A DNA stretch of 64,000 nt. Source: Epibacterium ulvae. GTDB lineage: Bacteria > Pseudomonadota > Alphaproteobacteria > Rhodobacterales > Rhodobacteraceae. The translations under genes and the position numbers were made by a program. Positions 17,474 through 26,735 of this stretch are shown here, one piece after another; position 1 is the stretch's first letter; every line of letters starts with the position of its first letter. The DNA is taken from positions 83,641-147,640 of the forward strand of contig NZ_FMWG01000009.1 in the NCBI RefSeq assembly GCF_900102795.1, read 5' to 3'. Below the pieces are notes generated by a model. That model was not told where the DNA came from. It made no database searches and saw nothing but the letters and a program-made list of their open reading frames with translations.

Positions 17474-18501
17474 TGGCGTCGATAGAACTCAAAGGGGCCG
17501 AAAAATGGTACGGTCAGGTTCAGGTCATAAAAGGGGTGGACCTTGAGATCGAAGAGGGCGAATTCATCATCTTCGTCGGCCCATCTGGTTGCGGAAAATC
17601 GACCTTACTGCGCATGATTGCAGGGCTTGAAGAAACCAGTCGCGGCCAAATCATGATTGGTGGCGTTGATGCGACCTCCAAGCCCCCGGCTGAGCGTGGA
17701 CTGGCCATGGTGTTTCAGTCTTACGCGCTTTATCCGCATATGTCGGTGCGCGACAATATGGGCTTTTCTCTAAAGGCCGCTGGTGCTGACAAAGCGGTGA
17801 TCAAGGAAAAGGTCGATGAGGCCGCGCGTGTTCTTAAATTGGAAGCGCTATTGGAACGTCGCCCGAAGGATTTGTCCGGCGGCCAGCGGCAACGTGTGGC
17901 GATTGGACGCTCGATTGTGCGTGACCCGACAGCCTTCCTTTTTGATGAACCGTTGTCAAATCTAGATGCTTCTTTACGCGTGGAGATGCGCTACGAGATT
18001 GCAAAGCTGCACCAGACGCTTGGCTCGACCATGATCTACGTCACCCATGATCAGGTCGAGGCGATGACGCTGGCAGATCGTATTGTGGTTTTGGAAGGAG
18101 GGCATATTAGCCAGGTTGGCACCCCGCGTGAACTATACGAAAACCCAGGCAATCTTTTTGTTGCACAGTTCATTGGCAGCCCAAAAATGAATGTATTCTC
18201 GGCAGCCGCCCAAGGGTTGCGGATTGCAGAGACTTTACCTGCACAGGCGCAGCATGTGGGTATCCGGCCCGAGCACATCAGCTTTGTCGCGGAAGGTGAA
18301 GGCGCATTTGATGGCGCCGTGGATGTCGTCGAATACTTAGGCGCGGATTGTTTTGTGATCGTGGATGCAGGAGATATTGGACAGATCAATGTGCGGGTGG
18401 AGGGAGAGACAACCCTTCAGCCGGGTCAACGTCTGGGGCTGAGCTTTGGTCCCGAATATACCCACACGTTTGATGCACAAGGTCAGGCGTTGAAAAGCTG
18501 A
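17473..18501 (+). CDS. ABC transporter ATP-binding protein (MalK/UgpC type)
   Basis: The 342-residue ATPase has Walker A GPSGCGKST, the Q-loop VFQSYALYPHMSV, the signature LSGGQRQRVAIGRS, Walker B AFLFDEPLSNLD, the H-loop YVTHDQVEAMTLADR, and a C-terminal TOBE domain (about residues 230-342). It energises the two permeases encoded upstream. The ATG at 17473 shares its A with the TAA of the hydrolase gene (TAATG); earlier in-frame starts lie inside that gene and have no ribosome site. It is the last gene of the operon, followed by a long hairpin. Confidence 0.93.
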   Translation: MASIELKGAEKWYGQVQVIKGVDLEIEEGEFIIFVGPSGCGKSTLLRMIAGLEETSRGQIMIGGVDATSKPPAERGLAMVFQSYALYPHMSVRDNMGFSLKAAGADKAVIKEKVDEAARVLKLEALLERRPKDLSGGQRQRVAIGRSIVRDPTAFLFDEPLSNLDASLRVEMRYEIAKLHQTLGSTMIYVTHDQVEAMTLADRIVVLEGGHISQVGTPRELYENPGNLFVAQFIGSPKMNVFSAAAQGLRIAETLPAQAQHVGIRPEHISFVAEGEGAFDGAVDVVEYLGADCFVIVDAGDIGQINVRVEGETTLQPGQRLGLSFGPEYTHTFDAQGQALKS

Positions 18502-18521
18502 TTTCCTGCTCAGCTAACATG

Positions 18522-18560
18522 ACGATATGGCGTGGTTTCTTTTAAACTACGCCATATCGT
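18522..18560. terminator. Long hairpin between convergent genes
   Basis: ACGATATGGCGTGGTTT (18522-18538) pairs with AAACTACGCCATATCGT (18544-18560): 17 base pairs, one of them G-U, around a CTTTT loop. There is no T tract after it on either strand, so it may act as a bidirectional barrier or mRNA 3' stabiliser between the ABC operon and the integrase remnant. Confidence 0.6.
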
Positions 18561-18569
18561 ACAGGAAGT

Positions 18570-18926
18570 TTAGGTGTAGCCGCCGCTGCTTTGGACGCCT
18601 TTCTCAAGCTCATGGAAGTAAGCGATGGCGATCTGGTCGATCTCGTGATCGGTCAGCTCCAAAGTGAACCCGGGTGCATTTTGCTTTGGAGGGGGAGAGC
18701 TGACGCGTGTGCGCGAAAGCTGGCCTTCGTAGCGTTTGATTTCCGCATCTGTGCGGATGCCGAATGTCTTGGCGCGCTCACATGCTTCGCGATGGCTAAC
18801 CCCCGCGAGCCGCTCGACCCATTGGGTCATGCCAATCACGTCTCGTAGCTTCTCCGGGACCCTCCGGCGGAGCTTCCAACCCTTGTTGTCTTTGCTGAGG
18901 TACTGCTGTCTAGGCATGTCTGTCAT
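18570..18926 (-). pseudogene. Remnant of a tyrosine-recombinase integrase (N-terminal part only)
   Basis: The frame encodes about 118 residues. MPRQQYLSKDNKGWKLRRRV and the following VPEKLRDVIG match the N-terminus of phage and island integrases of the DUF6538/SAM-like type (arm-binding region). The frame then ends in unrelated low-complexity sequence (SSPPPKQNAPGF) and no catalytic domain (R...HxxR...Y) is present here or downstream. It therefore cannot recombine DNA. The gene starts about 90 bases from the 3' end of the tRNA and reads away from it, the usual arrangement for an element inserted at a tRNA. The rest of the element appears deleted. Two ATGs (18926 and 18917) are possible starts. 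Confidence 0.65.
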
Positions 18927-19018
18927 GCCCAATGTGTACCACCGTTGTGTACCACTGATCAATCAAAAGCCCTTTGATAGTAAGGCTTTCCAGCAATAAC
19001 AACGCTTTAAGGTAAGGG

Positions 19019-19095
19019 TGGTAGCGGAGGAGGGACTTGAACCCCCGACACGCGGATTATGATTCCGCTGCTCTAACCAGCTGAGCTACTCCGCC
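19019..19095 (-). tRNA. tRNA with CAU anticodon (probably elongator Met)
   Basis: The minus strand folds as a 77-base cloverleaf including an encoded CCA. The acceptor stem GGCGGAG pairs with CTCCGCT, the D arm reads AGCTCAGCTGGTTAGAGC, the anticodon stem GCGGA/TCCGC encloses ATCATAA, and the T arm contains GGGTTCAAGTCC. The anticodon is CAT. Elongator methionine is more likely than lysidine-modified Ile2, but the two cannot be fully separated by eye. Confidence 0.93.
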
Positions 19096-19302
19096 ACACT
19101 GTGTACAGTCTGGACTGTGTGCAGGCGATTTACGAGTTCCGGGCGAAGGGGTCAAGCGAGAAATGCAAAGAAATTGTGTTTTCCGAAGGAAAACCTAGGT
19201 AAAGTATGAAGGGTTGATTATCCAGACCGATGAACAAACCGATGAAACACACACAGCCACCCCGGTTGGCGTGGCTGCTGACAAATTGAGGCGCTGGATT
19301 GA

Positions 19303-20331
19303 TTACCTTTCAACCGGTGGTACCATGCCAACGATGTCGTAGGTTTTGCGCAAGATCGGGGCTGTGATGGCACGGGCGCGCTCTGCGCCTCTGGTCAGGA
19401 TTTTATCGATTTCGTCCTGATTTTCCATCAGGCGGGACATTTCCGTCGTGATGGGAGACATTTTGTCTACCGCCAGATCTGCGAGCATTGGTTTGAATTC
19501 GGAAAACTGCTTGCCTCCAACATCCGCCAGCACTTGGTCTACGGACTGGCCATTTAATGCGGCATAGATGTTGATCAGATTGCGTGCTTCTGGGCGTTCT
19601 TCAAGCCCTTTGGCTTCGGAAGGGAGCGCATCTGGATCAGTTTTAGCTTTGCGAATTTTTTTAGCTATGGTGTCTGCGTCATCCGTCAGATTGATGCGAC
19701 TTGCGTCTGACACATCTGATTTTGACATCTTCTTTGACCCGTCACGCAGTGACATAACACGGGTGCCTGCTCCTTCGATCACGGGCTCTGGGATCGGGAA
19801 AAAATCGACATCATAGTCGTGGTTGAATTTCGTGGCGATATCGCGCGCCAATTCAAGATGTTGCTTTTGATCTTCTCCGACGGGCACATGGGTGGCGTGA
19901 TAGGTTAGAATATCTGCGGCCATCAAAGCGGGGTAGGCGAACAGACCAAGAGATGCGTTTTGAGCATTCTTGCCTGCCTTGTCTTTCCATTGTGTCATGC
20001 GCTGCATCCAGCCCATACGGGCGACACAGTTAAAAACCCAAGCCAATTGTGCATGTTCTGGCACTTGGCTTTGATTGATCAGGATCGACTTTTCCGGATC
20101 CAGGCCGGCCGCAATAAAGCCTGCGCACAGTTCGCGGGTGGATTTTTGCAGATCTTTTGGATCTTGCCAGACGGTGATCGCGTGCAGGTCTACCATGCAG
20201 TAAATGCTTTCCACATCTTTGGCCTGCCAGTCGACGAACCGCTTCAATGCGCCTAGGTAATTGCCCAGGTGCAGGTTGCCCGAAGGCTGGATGCCCGAAA
20301 AGACGCGGGGGGTGAAGCTGGTCTCGCTCAT
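19303..20331 (-). CDS. trpS: Tryptophanyl-tRNA synthetase
   Basis: The 342-residue class I synthetase charges tRNA(Trp). It shows [17 protein letters not shown] (the HIGH region, here HLGN), the [13 protein letters not shown] substrate motif, and KKMSKSD as the KMSKS loop. The start is the ATG at 20331, preceded by GGGAG at a fitting distance and giving [18 protein letters not shown]; a longer frame to 20469 lacks family similarity. It is a single housekeeping gene on the minus strand, divergent from the rhomboid-like gene 110 bp away. The length is normal. Confidence 0.97.
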   Translation of the reverse strand: MSETSFTPRVFSGIQPSGNLHLGNYLGALKRFVDWQAKDVESIYCMVDLHAITVWQDPKDLQKSTRELCAGFIAAGLDPEKSILINQSQVPEHAQLAWVFNCVARMGWMQRMTQWKDKAGKNAQNASLGLFAYPALMAADILTYHATHVPVGEDQKQHLELARDIATKFNHDYDVDFFPIPEPVIEGAGTRVMSLRDGSKKMSKSDVSDASRINLTDDADTIAKKIRKAKTDPDALPSEAKGLEERPEARNLINIYAALNGQSVDQVLADVGGKQFSEFKPMLADLAVDKMSPITTEMSRLMENQDEIDKILTRGAERARAITAPILRKTYDIVGMVPPVER

Positions 20332-20441
20332 GCTTTTTGATCTCCCGTCTGGATAAATGCACCCCAGTCGCTTACCCATGGCGTACCACCGCGTCAACCA
20401 TGGTGCGGTTGTTCTAAAGGCCAGAGTAAGGAACCACAGGC

Positions 20442-21128
20442 ATGAAGACCAGCGAACCGCAGTCACCATTCAATTCATTGCCGCCCGTTGTGGTGGCCCT
20501 TGCGCTTGTTTTGCTTGGGATCGAATGTGTTTTAAGCTTGGGGGCACGCGGGATTGTCGGTGGACCAGAGGCCGTTGGCTGGCGTTTGGCAGCGCTCCAG
20601 AGCTATAGCTTTAGTCCTGACATCTTTTGGTGGATGCTGGAAACCAGCCAATACCCCAGCGAGCATATCATGCGATTTGTGTCTTATGCTTTCATACATG
20701 GTAATTTTACCCAAGCGTTGTTTGTCTGCGTGTTCCTTCTGGCTTTGGGTAAAATGGTTGCCGAGGTTTTTGGAGAGGTCAGAATGCTGATTATCTTCAT
20801 TCTTTCTGCGATTTCGGGCGCCGTGGTGTTTGGTCTGGTGATTGGTGGGCCGACACCGTTGATCGGAGGTTTTCCAGCGGTTTATGGGTTGATCGGGGCG
20901 TATACATTTATTCTTTGGGCATCTCTTGGCCAGTTGGGCGAGCAACAGAGCCGCGCCTTTTCGTTGATTGCATTTTTGATGGGTGTTCAACTGCTGTTTG
21001 GTCTGATTTTTGGAGGCCAGCCAGATTGGGTGGCTGACCTGAGCGGCTTTGCTGCAGGGTTTGGACTGTCTTTCCTTTTGGCACCTGGCGGTTGGGCAAA
21101 AATCCGGGCGCGTATTCGGCGAGAGTGA
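20442..21128 (+). CDS. Rhomboid-fold membrane protein lacking the catalytic residues
   Basis: The 228-residue protein has about six membrane segments and the rhomboid layout. The expected catalytic motif GASGxxxG is replaced by GGFPAVYG (142-149), so the serine position is Phe144. The expected histidine before the last GxxxG segment is Asp199 ([10 protein letters not shown]). In the second helix the HxxxxHxxxN pattern has become [10 protein letters not shown], leaving His86 but Gln91 and Val95 in the other places. A protease activity is therefore unlikely. By analogy with inactive rhomboids it may bind membrane proteins. The gene stands alone between trpS and murJ, on the opposite strand to both. 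Confidence 0.8.
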   Translation: MKTSEPQSPFNSLPPVVVALALVLLGIECVLSLGARGIVGGPEAVGWRLAALQSYSFSPDIFWWMLETSQYPSEHIMRFVSYAFIHGNFTQALFVCVFLLALGKMVAEVFGEVRMLIIFILSAISGAVVFGLVIGGPTPLIGGFPAVYGLIGAYTFILWASLGQLGEQQSRAFSLIAFLMGVQLLFGLIFGGQPDWVADLSGFAAGFGLSFLLAPGGWAKIRARIRRE

Positions 21129-21147
21129 GCCGCGCAGGTTCTTTGCC

Positions 21148-22692
21148 TCATGCTGAACGGCGAACTGCTGATCTTAGTTCTTTTAGATTGAGCGCCCCAA
21201 TCACGAGGGCTGCGACGAAATAGACCAGCGCGCCCAAAAGGACGAGCAAGAGTAAAGCCATATAGCGCCAGCTGTCGGAAAAGAACCAAGGTTCAAATAA
21301 TGTGAATGCGCCTGAAACCACAATGCCCATCATCGCAGATGCGGCGGTTATTCTTACGCCGCGTGTGATAAACCGCTGATCAAATCGTGCGACTTCGCCA
21401 AATTTTAAAGACCCGATCCAGAGCAGAACGACCATGCTCCAACCCGCTGCACTTGCGGCGACAGCGGGCGATATCCAGCCGAGTGTTGGCTTCAGGCCCA
21501 AAGCAAGTGCCGCGTTGATCACCATCGCAACGACAGCATAATGGAATGGGCTGCGAGTATCTTCGCGTGCGAAATATAAAGGTTGTAACACTTTTTGCAA
21601 AACAAAGGCGGGCAAGCCTACGCCATAGATCGCAACGGCCAACGCTATTGCTTGGGCATCAGCCGTTGTTGTTGCTCCTCTTTCATAAAGCACCGAAACC
21701 AGCGGCAATGGAATTGCGATAAAGGCAGCGGTGGAGGGGAGTGTGAAGAGAAGAGAGAACTCTCCTGCTCTTGAAAAAGCATCACGCGCGCCTGAAGTAT
21801 CCCCCGCGCGTAGACGTCTGGACAAATCAGGTAACAGTACAATGCCGATGGCGATACCGATGACACCAAGTGGAAGCTGATACAGACGGTCCGCGACAAA
21901 AAGCCAGCTTACTGCGCCCTCTAGGTCAGAAGCGACCAGTTGTCCGACAACTAGGTTAATCTGGGTGACACCCATCGCGAGAGCCGCGGGCAGCGCGACC
22001 CGCAGGAGATTACCCATCTCTTTGCTAGGGCGGGGCAGGCGAGGCCTCAGCGAAATACCAGCACGCTCTGTTGCGATCCAGACCAGTGCAAGCTGAGCAA
22101 TACCTGCGACAGGTATCGTCCAGATGAGCCAATCGATGATGGCCCCGCCAAGAAATTCGCCCAAGAGCATGGCTGTACAGGTGAAAATGTTAAGAAGGAC
22201 TGGTGCCGCTGCGGCGGCAGCAAAGCGGCCTGTGGCGTTTAAGATACCGGAAAACAATGCAGCCAGGGACATGCATAAAATATAGGGAAAGGCAATTTTG
22301 CCGTAGCCCACCGCCATGTCAAAACGGGCGTCACCTGCAAATCCATTGGCGGTGAGCCAGACCAATCCCGGCATAAAGATCATGCCAAGGGCGACAAGAA
22401 CCAGTACAACCGCTGCCAACCAGTTAAAGGCATCCTGCGCAAACTCTTCTGCGTTGTCGTCACTTTCCAACCGCTTAGAAAACATTGGCACAAAGGCTGC
22501 ATTAAATGCGCCTTCGGCAAAAAAACGGCGAAACATATTGGGCAGCCGAAACGCGGCTACAAACGCATCCATAAGCGGACCAGGTCCGATATAGGCCGTG
22601 ATGAGAATTTCGCGCAAAAAGCCTAATATACGGCTCGCAAGTGTCCAGAAACCGACAGTCATAAAGCCGGAAAGCAGTCGAATTGGCTTCAT
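21148..22692 (-). CDS. murJ: Lipid II flippase MurJ
   Basis: This 514-residue protein has about 14 membrane segments and the MurJ/MviN N-terminal pattern (GFWTLASRILGFLREILITA and PNMFRRFFAEGAFNAAFVPM). MurJ moves lipid II across the inner membrane during peptidoglycan synthesis. The start codon overlaps the stop of glnD as ATGA, so the two genes are translationally coupled. Its length is normal for the family. It ends 20 bp from the stop of the convergent rhomboid-like gene. Confidence 0.95.
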   Translation of the reverse strand: MKPIRLLSGFMTVGFWTLASRILGFLREILITAYIGPGPLMDAFVAAFRLPNMFRRFFAEGAFNAAFVPMFSKRLESDDNAEEFAQDAFNWLAAVVLVLVALGMIFMPGLVWLTANGFAGDARFDMAVGYGKIAFPYILCMSLAALFSGILNATGRFAAAAAAPVLLNIFTCTAMLLGEFLGGAIIDWLIWTIPVAGIAQLALVWIATERAGISLRPRLPRPSKEMGNLLRVALPAALAMGVTQINLVVGQLVASDLEGAVSWLFVADRLYQLPLGVIGIAIGIVLLPDLSRRLRAGDTSGARDAFSRAGEFSLLFTLPSTAAFIAIPLPLVSVLYERGATTTADAQAIALAVAIYGVGLPAFVLQKVLQPLYFAREDTRSPFHYAVVAMVINAALALGLKPTLGWISPAVAASAAGWSMVVLLWIGSLKFGEVARFDQRFITRGVRITAASAMMGIVVSGAFTLFEPWFFSDSWRYMALLLLVLLGALVYFVAALVIGALNLKELRSAVRRSA

Positions 22693-25517
22693 GTTTGTGC
22701 CCGTTTCACACCGGCGCTGATGGCTTCCCGCAATCTTTTCTCTAGGCTTTTCTGCTTGGAGTCTGAGTAATATTTTAGACCAAACATGTCTTTCACATAA
22801 AATGTATCTACGACCTGCTCACCATAGGTAGCGATCACAGCATTGGCGACATAGACGTTCAATTCTGTCAATGTACGTGCCAGATCATATAAAAGGCCGG
22901 GCCGGTCACGTGTATCTACTTCGATAATCGTGTAGATTTCAGAGCCATCATTGTCAAACGTGATATGGGTTGGAACAGAGAAAGCGCGTTCACGCTTTTT
23001 GATTTTGTCCCGTGATTTTAGTGCATCTCTCGCGATGACTTCTCCCTTTAGAGTTTTGTTGATCATCTGTTTTAGACGGGGCAACCGAGAGACTTCAAAT
23101 GGGCTGCCTTCGGTATCCTGAATCCAGAATGCATCTGTGACATAGCCATCTTTTGTTGTGTAAGATCGCGCATCAACCACATTCGCACCGACAAGAGCCA
23201 AGGCCCCTGCAACACGTGCAAAGATGCCGGGGTGGTCTGGCATGGCGAAACAGGCTCGTGTTGCGTCGCGCTCTTCATCCGGGTGTAAACGGATCAGGAC
23301 GGTTGCTTCGTCATCACATCCGTCCAATTCGCGTAGCATATCTGCAAAATCTGCATGCGCGGAGACATGTAAGCCCTGCCAATAAGGAGGGTAGTGCCGT
23401 GCCGTTTCGCGTTTCAGGTCAGACTTGGACCAGTCCGGCAATGCGGCGCGCAGGTTCTTTTTCGCTTCAGCACCGCGATGTTCACGATTCAAGGCTTCCA
23501 TGCCGTTTTCTAAGGCTGCCCGTGTCTGCGCATATAGATTGCGTAGCAGCGTGGCTTTCCAATTGTTCCATGTGTCTGGCCCGACGCCACGGATGTCGCA
23601 CACTGTCAAAAGCAACAGCAAATCTAGCCGTTTTACGGTTTGAACAGCTTTTGCAAAATCCCGCACCGTGCGCGGGTCTGAGATGTCGCGCTTTTGCGCC
23701 ATATCGGACATCAACAAGTGGTAGCGCACCAACCATTCAACCGTCTCAGATTCAGATTTATTCAACCCGAGACGCGGTGCAACTTTCCGTGCAATTTGCG
23801 CCCCCAGTATGGAATGATCCTGTTCACGCCCCTTGCCGATGTCGTGCAGCAGCATGGCAACCATCAAAACCTTACGGTTTAACCCATTGCGCAAGATTTC
23901 AGAGGATAGCGGAAGTTCATCCTCTAATTCACCACGTTCGATATGGTCAAAGTTCGAAATTACCTGAATCGTGTGTTCGTCAACCGTGTAGGAATGATAC
24001 ATGTTGAACTGCATCATTGCGACGATTGGTTCAAATTCCGGAACGAAGGCCGACAGAACACCAAGTTCATTCATACGTCTGAGCGCGCGTTCGGGGTTGC
24101 CGTGTTTGATCAGGAGATCAAGAAAAATACGCTGTGCTTCCGGAGTTTTGCGCATTTTGTCATCTATCAGATGCAGGTTGGCTGTAACCAAGCGCATGGC
24201 ATCTGCGTGAATGAGCATACCCGTGCGCAGGGCTTCTTCAAAGATCCGCAACAGGTTGAGTTTGTCAGTGAAAAAGGTATCGGGATCGCTGATTTGCAAC
24301 CGGTTGTGATCTACCGAAAAGGCTGGTTTAACCCGTGGTTTTCGGTGAAAAATACGCTTTAGCAGCGGGGCATTCTTTTGCTGACTTTCTTCCAATTTGG
24401 TGAGTAGGATGCGTGTCACATCGCCAACGCGCGTTGCATGGCGGAAGTAGTCCTGCATGAACAATTCCACGCCGCGCCGACCTCTGGTATTTTTATAGCC
24501 CAAGCGGTTGGCGACTTCGACTTGTAAATCAAAATTCAGTTGTTCGGTTGCGCGCCCTGCAACCAAATGCAAATGTCCTCGAACCGCCCACAGGAAATTC
24601 TCGGCTTTTGCAAAAAATTCAAATTCTTCAGGCTGAAAAAGACCAAGGTCTACCAGTTCAGCGACATCGCTGACACGGTACAGGTATTTTGCTATCCAAA
24701 ACAGAGATTGTAGATCACGCAAGCCGCCTTTGCCTTCTTTGACATTCGGCTCAACCATATAGCGCTGGCCTTGCTTTTTATGGCGCGCCTCACGTTCGCT
24801 GAGCTTTGCCTCTACAAAATCACGAGCATTCTGACTAAAGAGTTCTGCATCAAGGCGTTGTTCAAGCTCTGTCGCAAGGGCACGGTCCCCCCCCAGAAAA
24901 CGATGTTCCAGCATTGCGGTGCAGATCGTATAGTCTTCGGCTCCCAGTCTCAGACAGTCTTTTATCGTGCGGCTCGAATGGCCCACTTTTAGGCGCAAGT
25001 CCCATAGGATGTAGAGCATTGATTCAATGACACTCTCCGCCCATGCAGTGATCTTGTAGGGTGTCAGAAACAATAGATCGACGTCTGAAAATGGTGCCAT
25101 CTCACCACGACCATAGCCGCCAACAGCAAGCACAGCGATACGCTCTCCGCTGGTTGGGTTCGGGTTGGGGTGAAGGATATCTTTGGCTGTGAAAAGCGCT
25201 ATTTCCAAGAGCCCATCCGTCAAAAAGCTATACGAGCGAGTGAGCGCGCGTGCATCCCATGGATGTGCCTCAAACGCGGCGGCGATAGCGGCACGCCCTT
25301 CTTTGTTTGCGGCTCGCAACAACGAGACGACTTCGCTGCGCAAGGCTGTACCATCGTTGCCCTGGGCGTTGGTTTGGACATCCGCTTTGAGGCGTTCCAC
25401 ATCAATAATCAATTCAGGCGCCAGCAAAAGCGACGCCTGAAGAGAGTTTTCGGATTTAGAAGTCTGAACCAGTGGATCAGAAGCCTGCGCCGGCGAAACT
25501 TTGGGGAGCTGGGTCAA
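22689..25517 (-). CDS. glnD: Bifunctional [protein-PII] uridylyltransferase/uridylyl-removing enzyme
   Basis: The 942-residue protein has the GlnD domain order. The nucleotidyltransferase domain has VGGYGRGEMAPFSDVDLLFL near residue 130, the HD domain shows LLHDIGKGREQDHS near residue 560, and two ACT domains close the protein (DHPGIFARVAGALALVGANV and DRPGLLYDLARTLTELNVYV). It modifies PII proteins in response to glutamine. The start overlaps the 3' end of the LpoA-like gene by 41 bases, a rather long overlap; no better internal start is visible before the conserved domain. It is coupled to murJ downstream, giving a lipoprotein-glnD-murJ operon. Confidence 0.95.
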   Translation of the reverse strand: MTQLPKVSPAQASDPLVQTSKSENSLQASLLLAPELIIDVERLKADVQTNAQGNDGTALRSEVVSLLRAANKEGRAAIAAAFEAHPWDARALTRSYSFLTDGLLEIALFTAKDILHPNPNPTSGERIAVLAVGGYGRGEMAPFSDVDLLFLTPYKITAWAESVIESMLYILWDLRLKVGHSSRTIKDCLRLGAEDYTICTAMLEHRFLGGDRALATELEQRLDAELFSQNARDFVEAKLSEREARHKKQGQRYMVEPNVKEGKGGLRDLQSLFWIAKYLYRVSDVAELVDLGLFQPEEFEFFAKAENFLWAVRGHLHLVAGRATEQLNFDLQVEVANRLGYKNTRGRRGVELFMQDYFRHATRVGDVTRILLTKLEESQQKNAPLLKRIFHRKPRVKPAFSVDHNRLQISDPDTFFTDKLNLLRIFEEALRTGMLIHADAMRLVTANLHLIDDKMRKTPEAQRIFLDLLIKHGNPERALRRMNELGVLSAFVPEFEPIVAMMQFNMYHSYTVDEHTIQVISNFDHIERGELEDELPLSSEILRNGLNRKVLMVAMLLHDIGKGREQDHSILGAQIARKVAPRLGLNKSESETVEWLVRYHLLMSDMAQKRDISDPRTVRDFAKAVQTVKRLDLLLLLTVCDIRGVGPDTWNNWKATLLRNLYAQTRAALENGMEALNREHRGAEAKKNLRAALPDWSKSDLKRETARHYPPYWQGLHVSAHADFADMLRELDGCDDEATVLIRLHPDEERDATRACFAMPDHPGIFARVAGALALVGANVVDARSYTTKDGYVTDAFWIQDTEGSPFEVSRLPRLKQMINKTLKGEVIARDALKSRDKIKKRERAFSVPTHITFDNDGSEIYTIIEVDTRDRPGLLYDLARTLTELNVYVANAVIATYGEQVVDTFYVKDMFGLKYYSDSKQKSLEKRLREAISAGVKRAQT

Positions 25518-26649
25518 TGATTACGACTTTCTTGTCTTGGATAGTGGCGACAGCGAGGCCGCGGTCGTTTGTTCCATCAGGGCGCAAACGGAAAACACCA
25601 CCAGTGCCTTGGAAACCTGCACCTTGGGTTAATGCGGCGCCGGTTAATGCTTCAGAGTTGCCTGCAGCAACCAATGCACCAATAGCAGCGATGCCGTCAA
25701 ATGCGAGACCCGCGATAGGCAAGGGCGGCGTGCCATAGGTCGCAGTGTAGCGTTCACGGAAGACTTGTGCCTTTTGCGGGTCAGGGATCGCAAACCATCC
25801 GCCTTGGACACCAGGCAGTTGAAGCGTTTGTTGCGGAATATCCCAGCGCGTCAGGCCGATATACTGGTAGTTTTCAGAACGAACACCTGCCTCTGGCAAA
25901 AGCTGGGTCAGCAAGGGCAATGCGCCCGCGGTCGTTGCAGTCATAAACAATGCGTCAGCGCCGCGCTGTGCGGCAGTATCGCGGATGACAGGGATCGAAT
26001 TGATTACACCCTGTTGGGAGAGCTGATAACTGACAGAACCAGCAACCGTCGCATTGGATTGGCTTGCGGCGCGGTTGATAGCATCACGTCCTGCCTGACC
26101 TGCTGGATCGTCTCCACTCACGACGAGGAGATCTGATTTGCCCTGGCTTGCCGCATATCGGGCTAGTCTGCGCGCAGTGTTGTCGAAGGTCGGACCTAGA
26201 ATATAGACGTTCCCACCCGCGATAGCAGTGTTGTTGGAAAAGGCCAAAACGTTCACGCCGCGTTGGGCTGCGGCCAAGCCAGCAGCATTCGCAGCCTCTG
26301 CATAAACAGGCCCCAATATGATGCGCGCACCTTCATTTACGGCGCGGGTCGCAGCGTTTGCCGCCGTTGTCGGATTGGCCGCGGTGTCATAGATACGCAG
26401 GTCGATTTTAACGCCGTTCAGGTCTGCAATCGCCATACGGGCTGCGTTTTCAAGGTTGCGTGCAATCACACCATCGCTTTGATTTGCTGACCCGCGTGGC
26501 ACCAAAAGTGCGACAGGAACAGGTTTGGATGTATTGATTGTTGGACCAGTTGAGAGCGAGACTGGCTCACAAGCAACGAGGGCAAACGAAGAAATTGCCA
26601 CTGCTGCTGCACATGCGGCCTTGCGGGCGTTTCTGAAAACGGCAAACAT
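25477..26649 (-). CDS. LpoA/LppC-like penicillin-binding protein activator lipoprotein
   Basis: The 390-residue protein starts with a lipoprotein signal peptide (AAAVAISSFALVAC) with the lipobox cysteine at residue 27. The mature part is a periplasmic-binding-protein fold of the branched-chain amino-acid-receptor type (VPVALLVPRGSANQ, RNLENAARMAIADLNGVKIDLRIYD). This combination is called LppC, or penicillin-binding protein activator. In E. coli, LpoA activates PBP1A; the protein here lacks the long N-terminal TPR domain of LpoA. The position before glnD and murJ is compatible with a cell-wall role. It is divergent from rsmI, as is common for this family. A plain amino-acid-binding receptor is the less likely alternative. 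Confidence 0.82.
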   Translation of the reverse strand: MFAVFRNARKAACAAAVAISSFALVACEPVSLSTGPTINTSKPVPVALLVPRGSANQSDGVIARNLENAARMAIADLNGVKIDLRIYDTAANPTTAANAATRAVNEGARIILGPVYAEAANAAGLAAAQRGVNVLAFSNNTAIAGGNVYILGPTFDNTARRLARYAASQGKSDLLVVSGDDPAGQAGRDAINRAASQSNATVAGSVSYQLSQQGVINSIPVIRDTAAQRGADALFMTATTAGALPLLTQLLPEAGVRSENYQYIGLTRWDIPQQTLQLPGVQGGWFAIPDPQKAQVFRERYTATYGTPPLPIAGLAFDGIAAIGALVAAGNSEALTGAALTQGAGFQGTGGVFRLRPDGTNDRGLAVATIQDKKVVIIDPAPQSFAGAGF

Positions 26650-26735
26650 AATAAACTTGATGCTCCATGATCCGGCAGGGGCGCCGTGTTGGGTTCAGAG
26701 CCGGATAATAAACGACCGACAAGGCGGGTCCAGAG

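Noticed and set aside
23153..24007. 284-residue open frame antisense to glnD
   Set aside because: It overlaps the well-supported GlnD gene over its full length, has no family similarity and no ribosome site; long antisense frames are common in this base composition.
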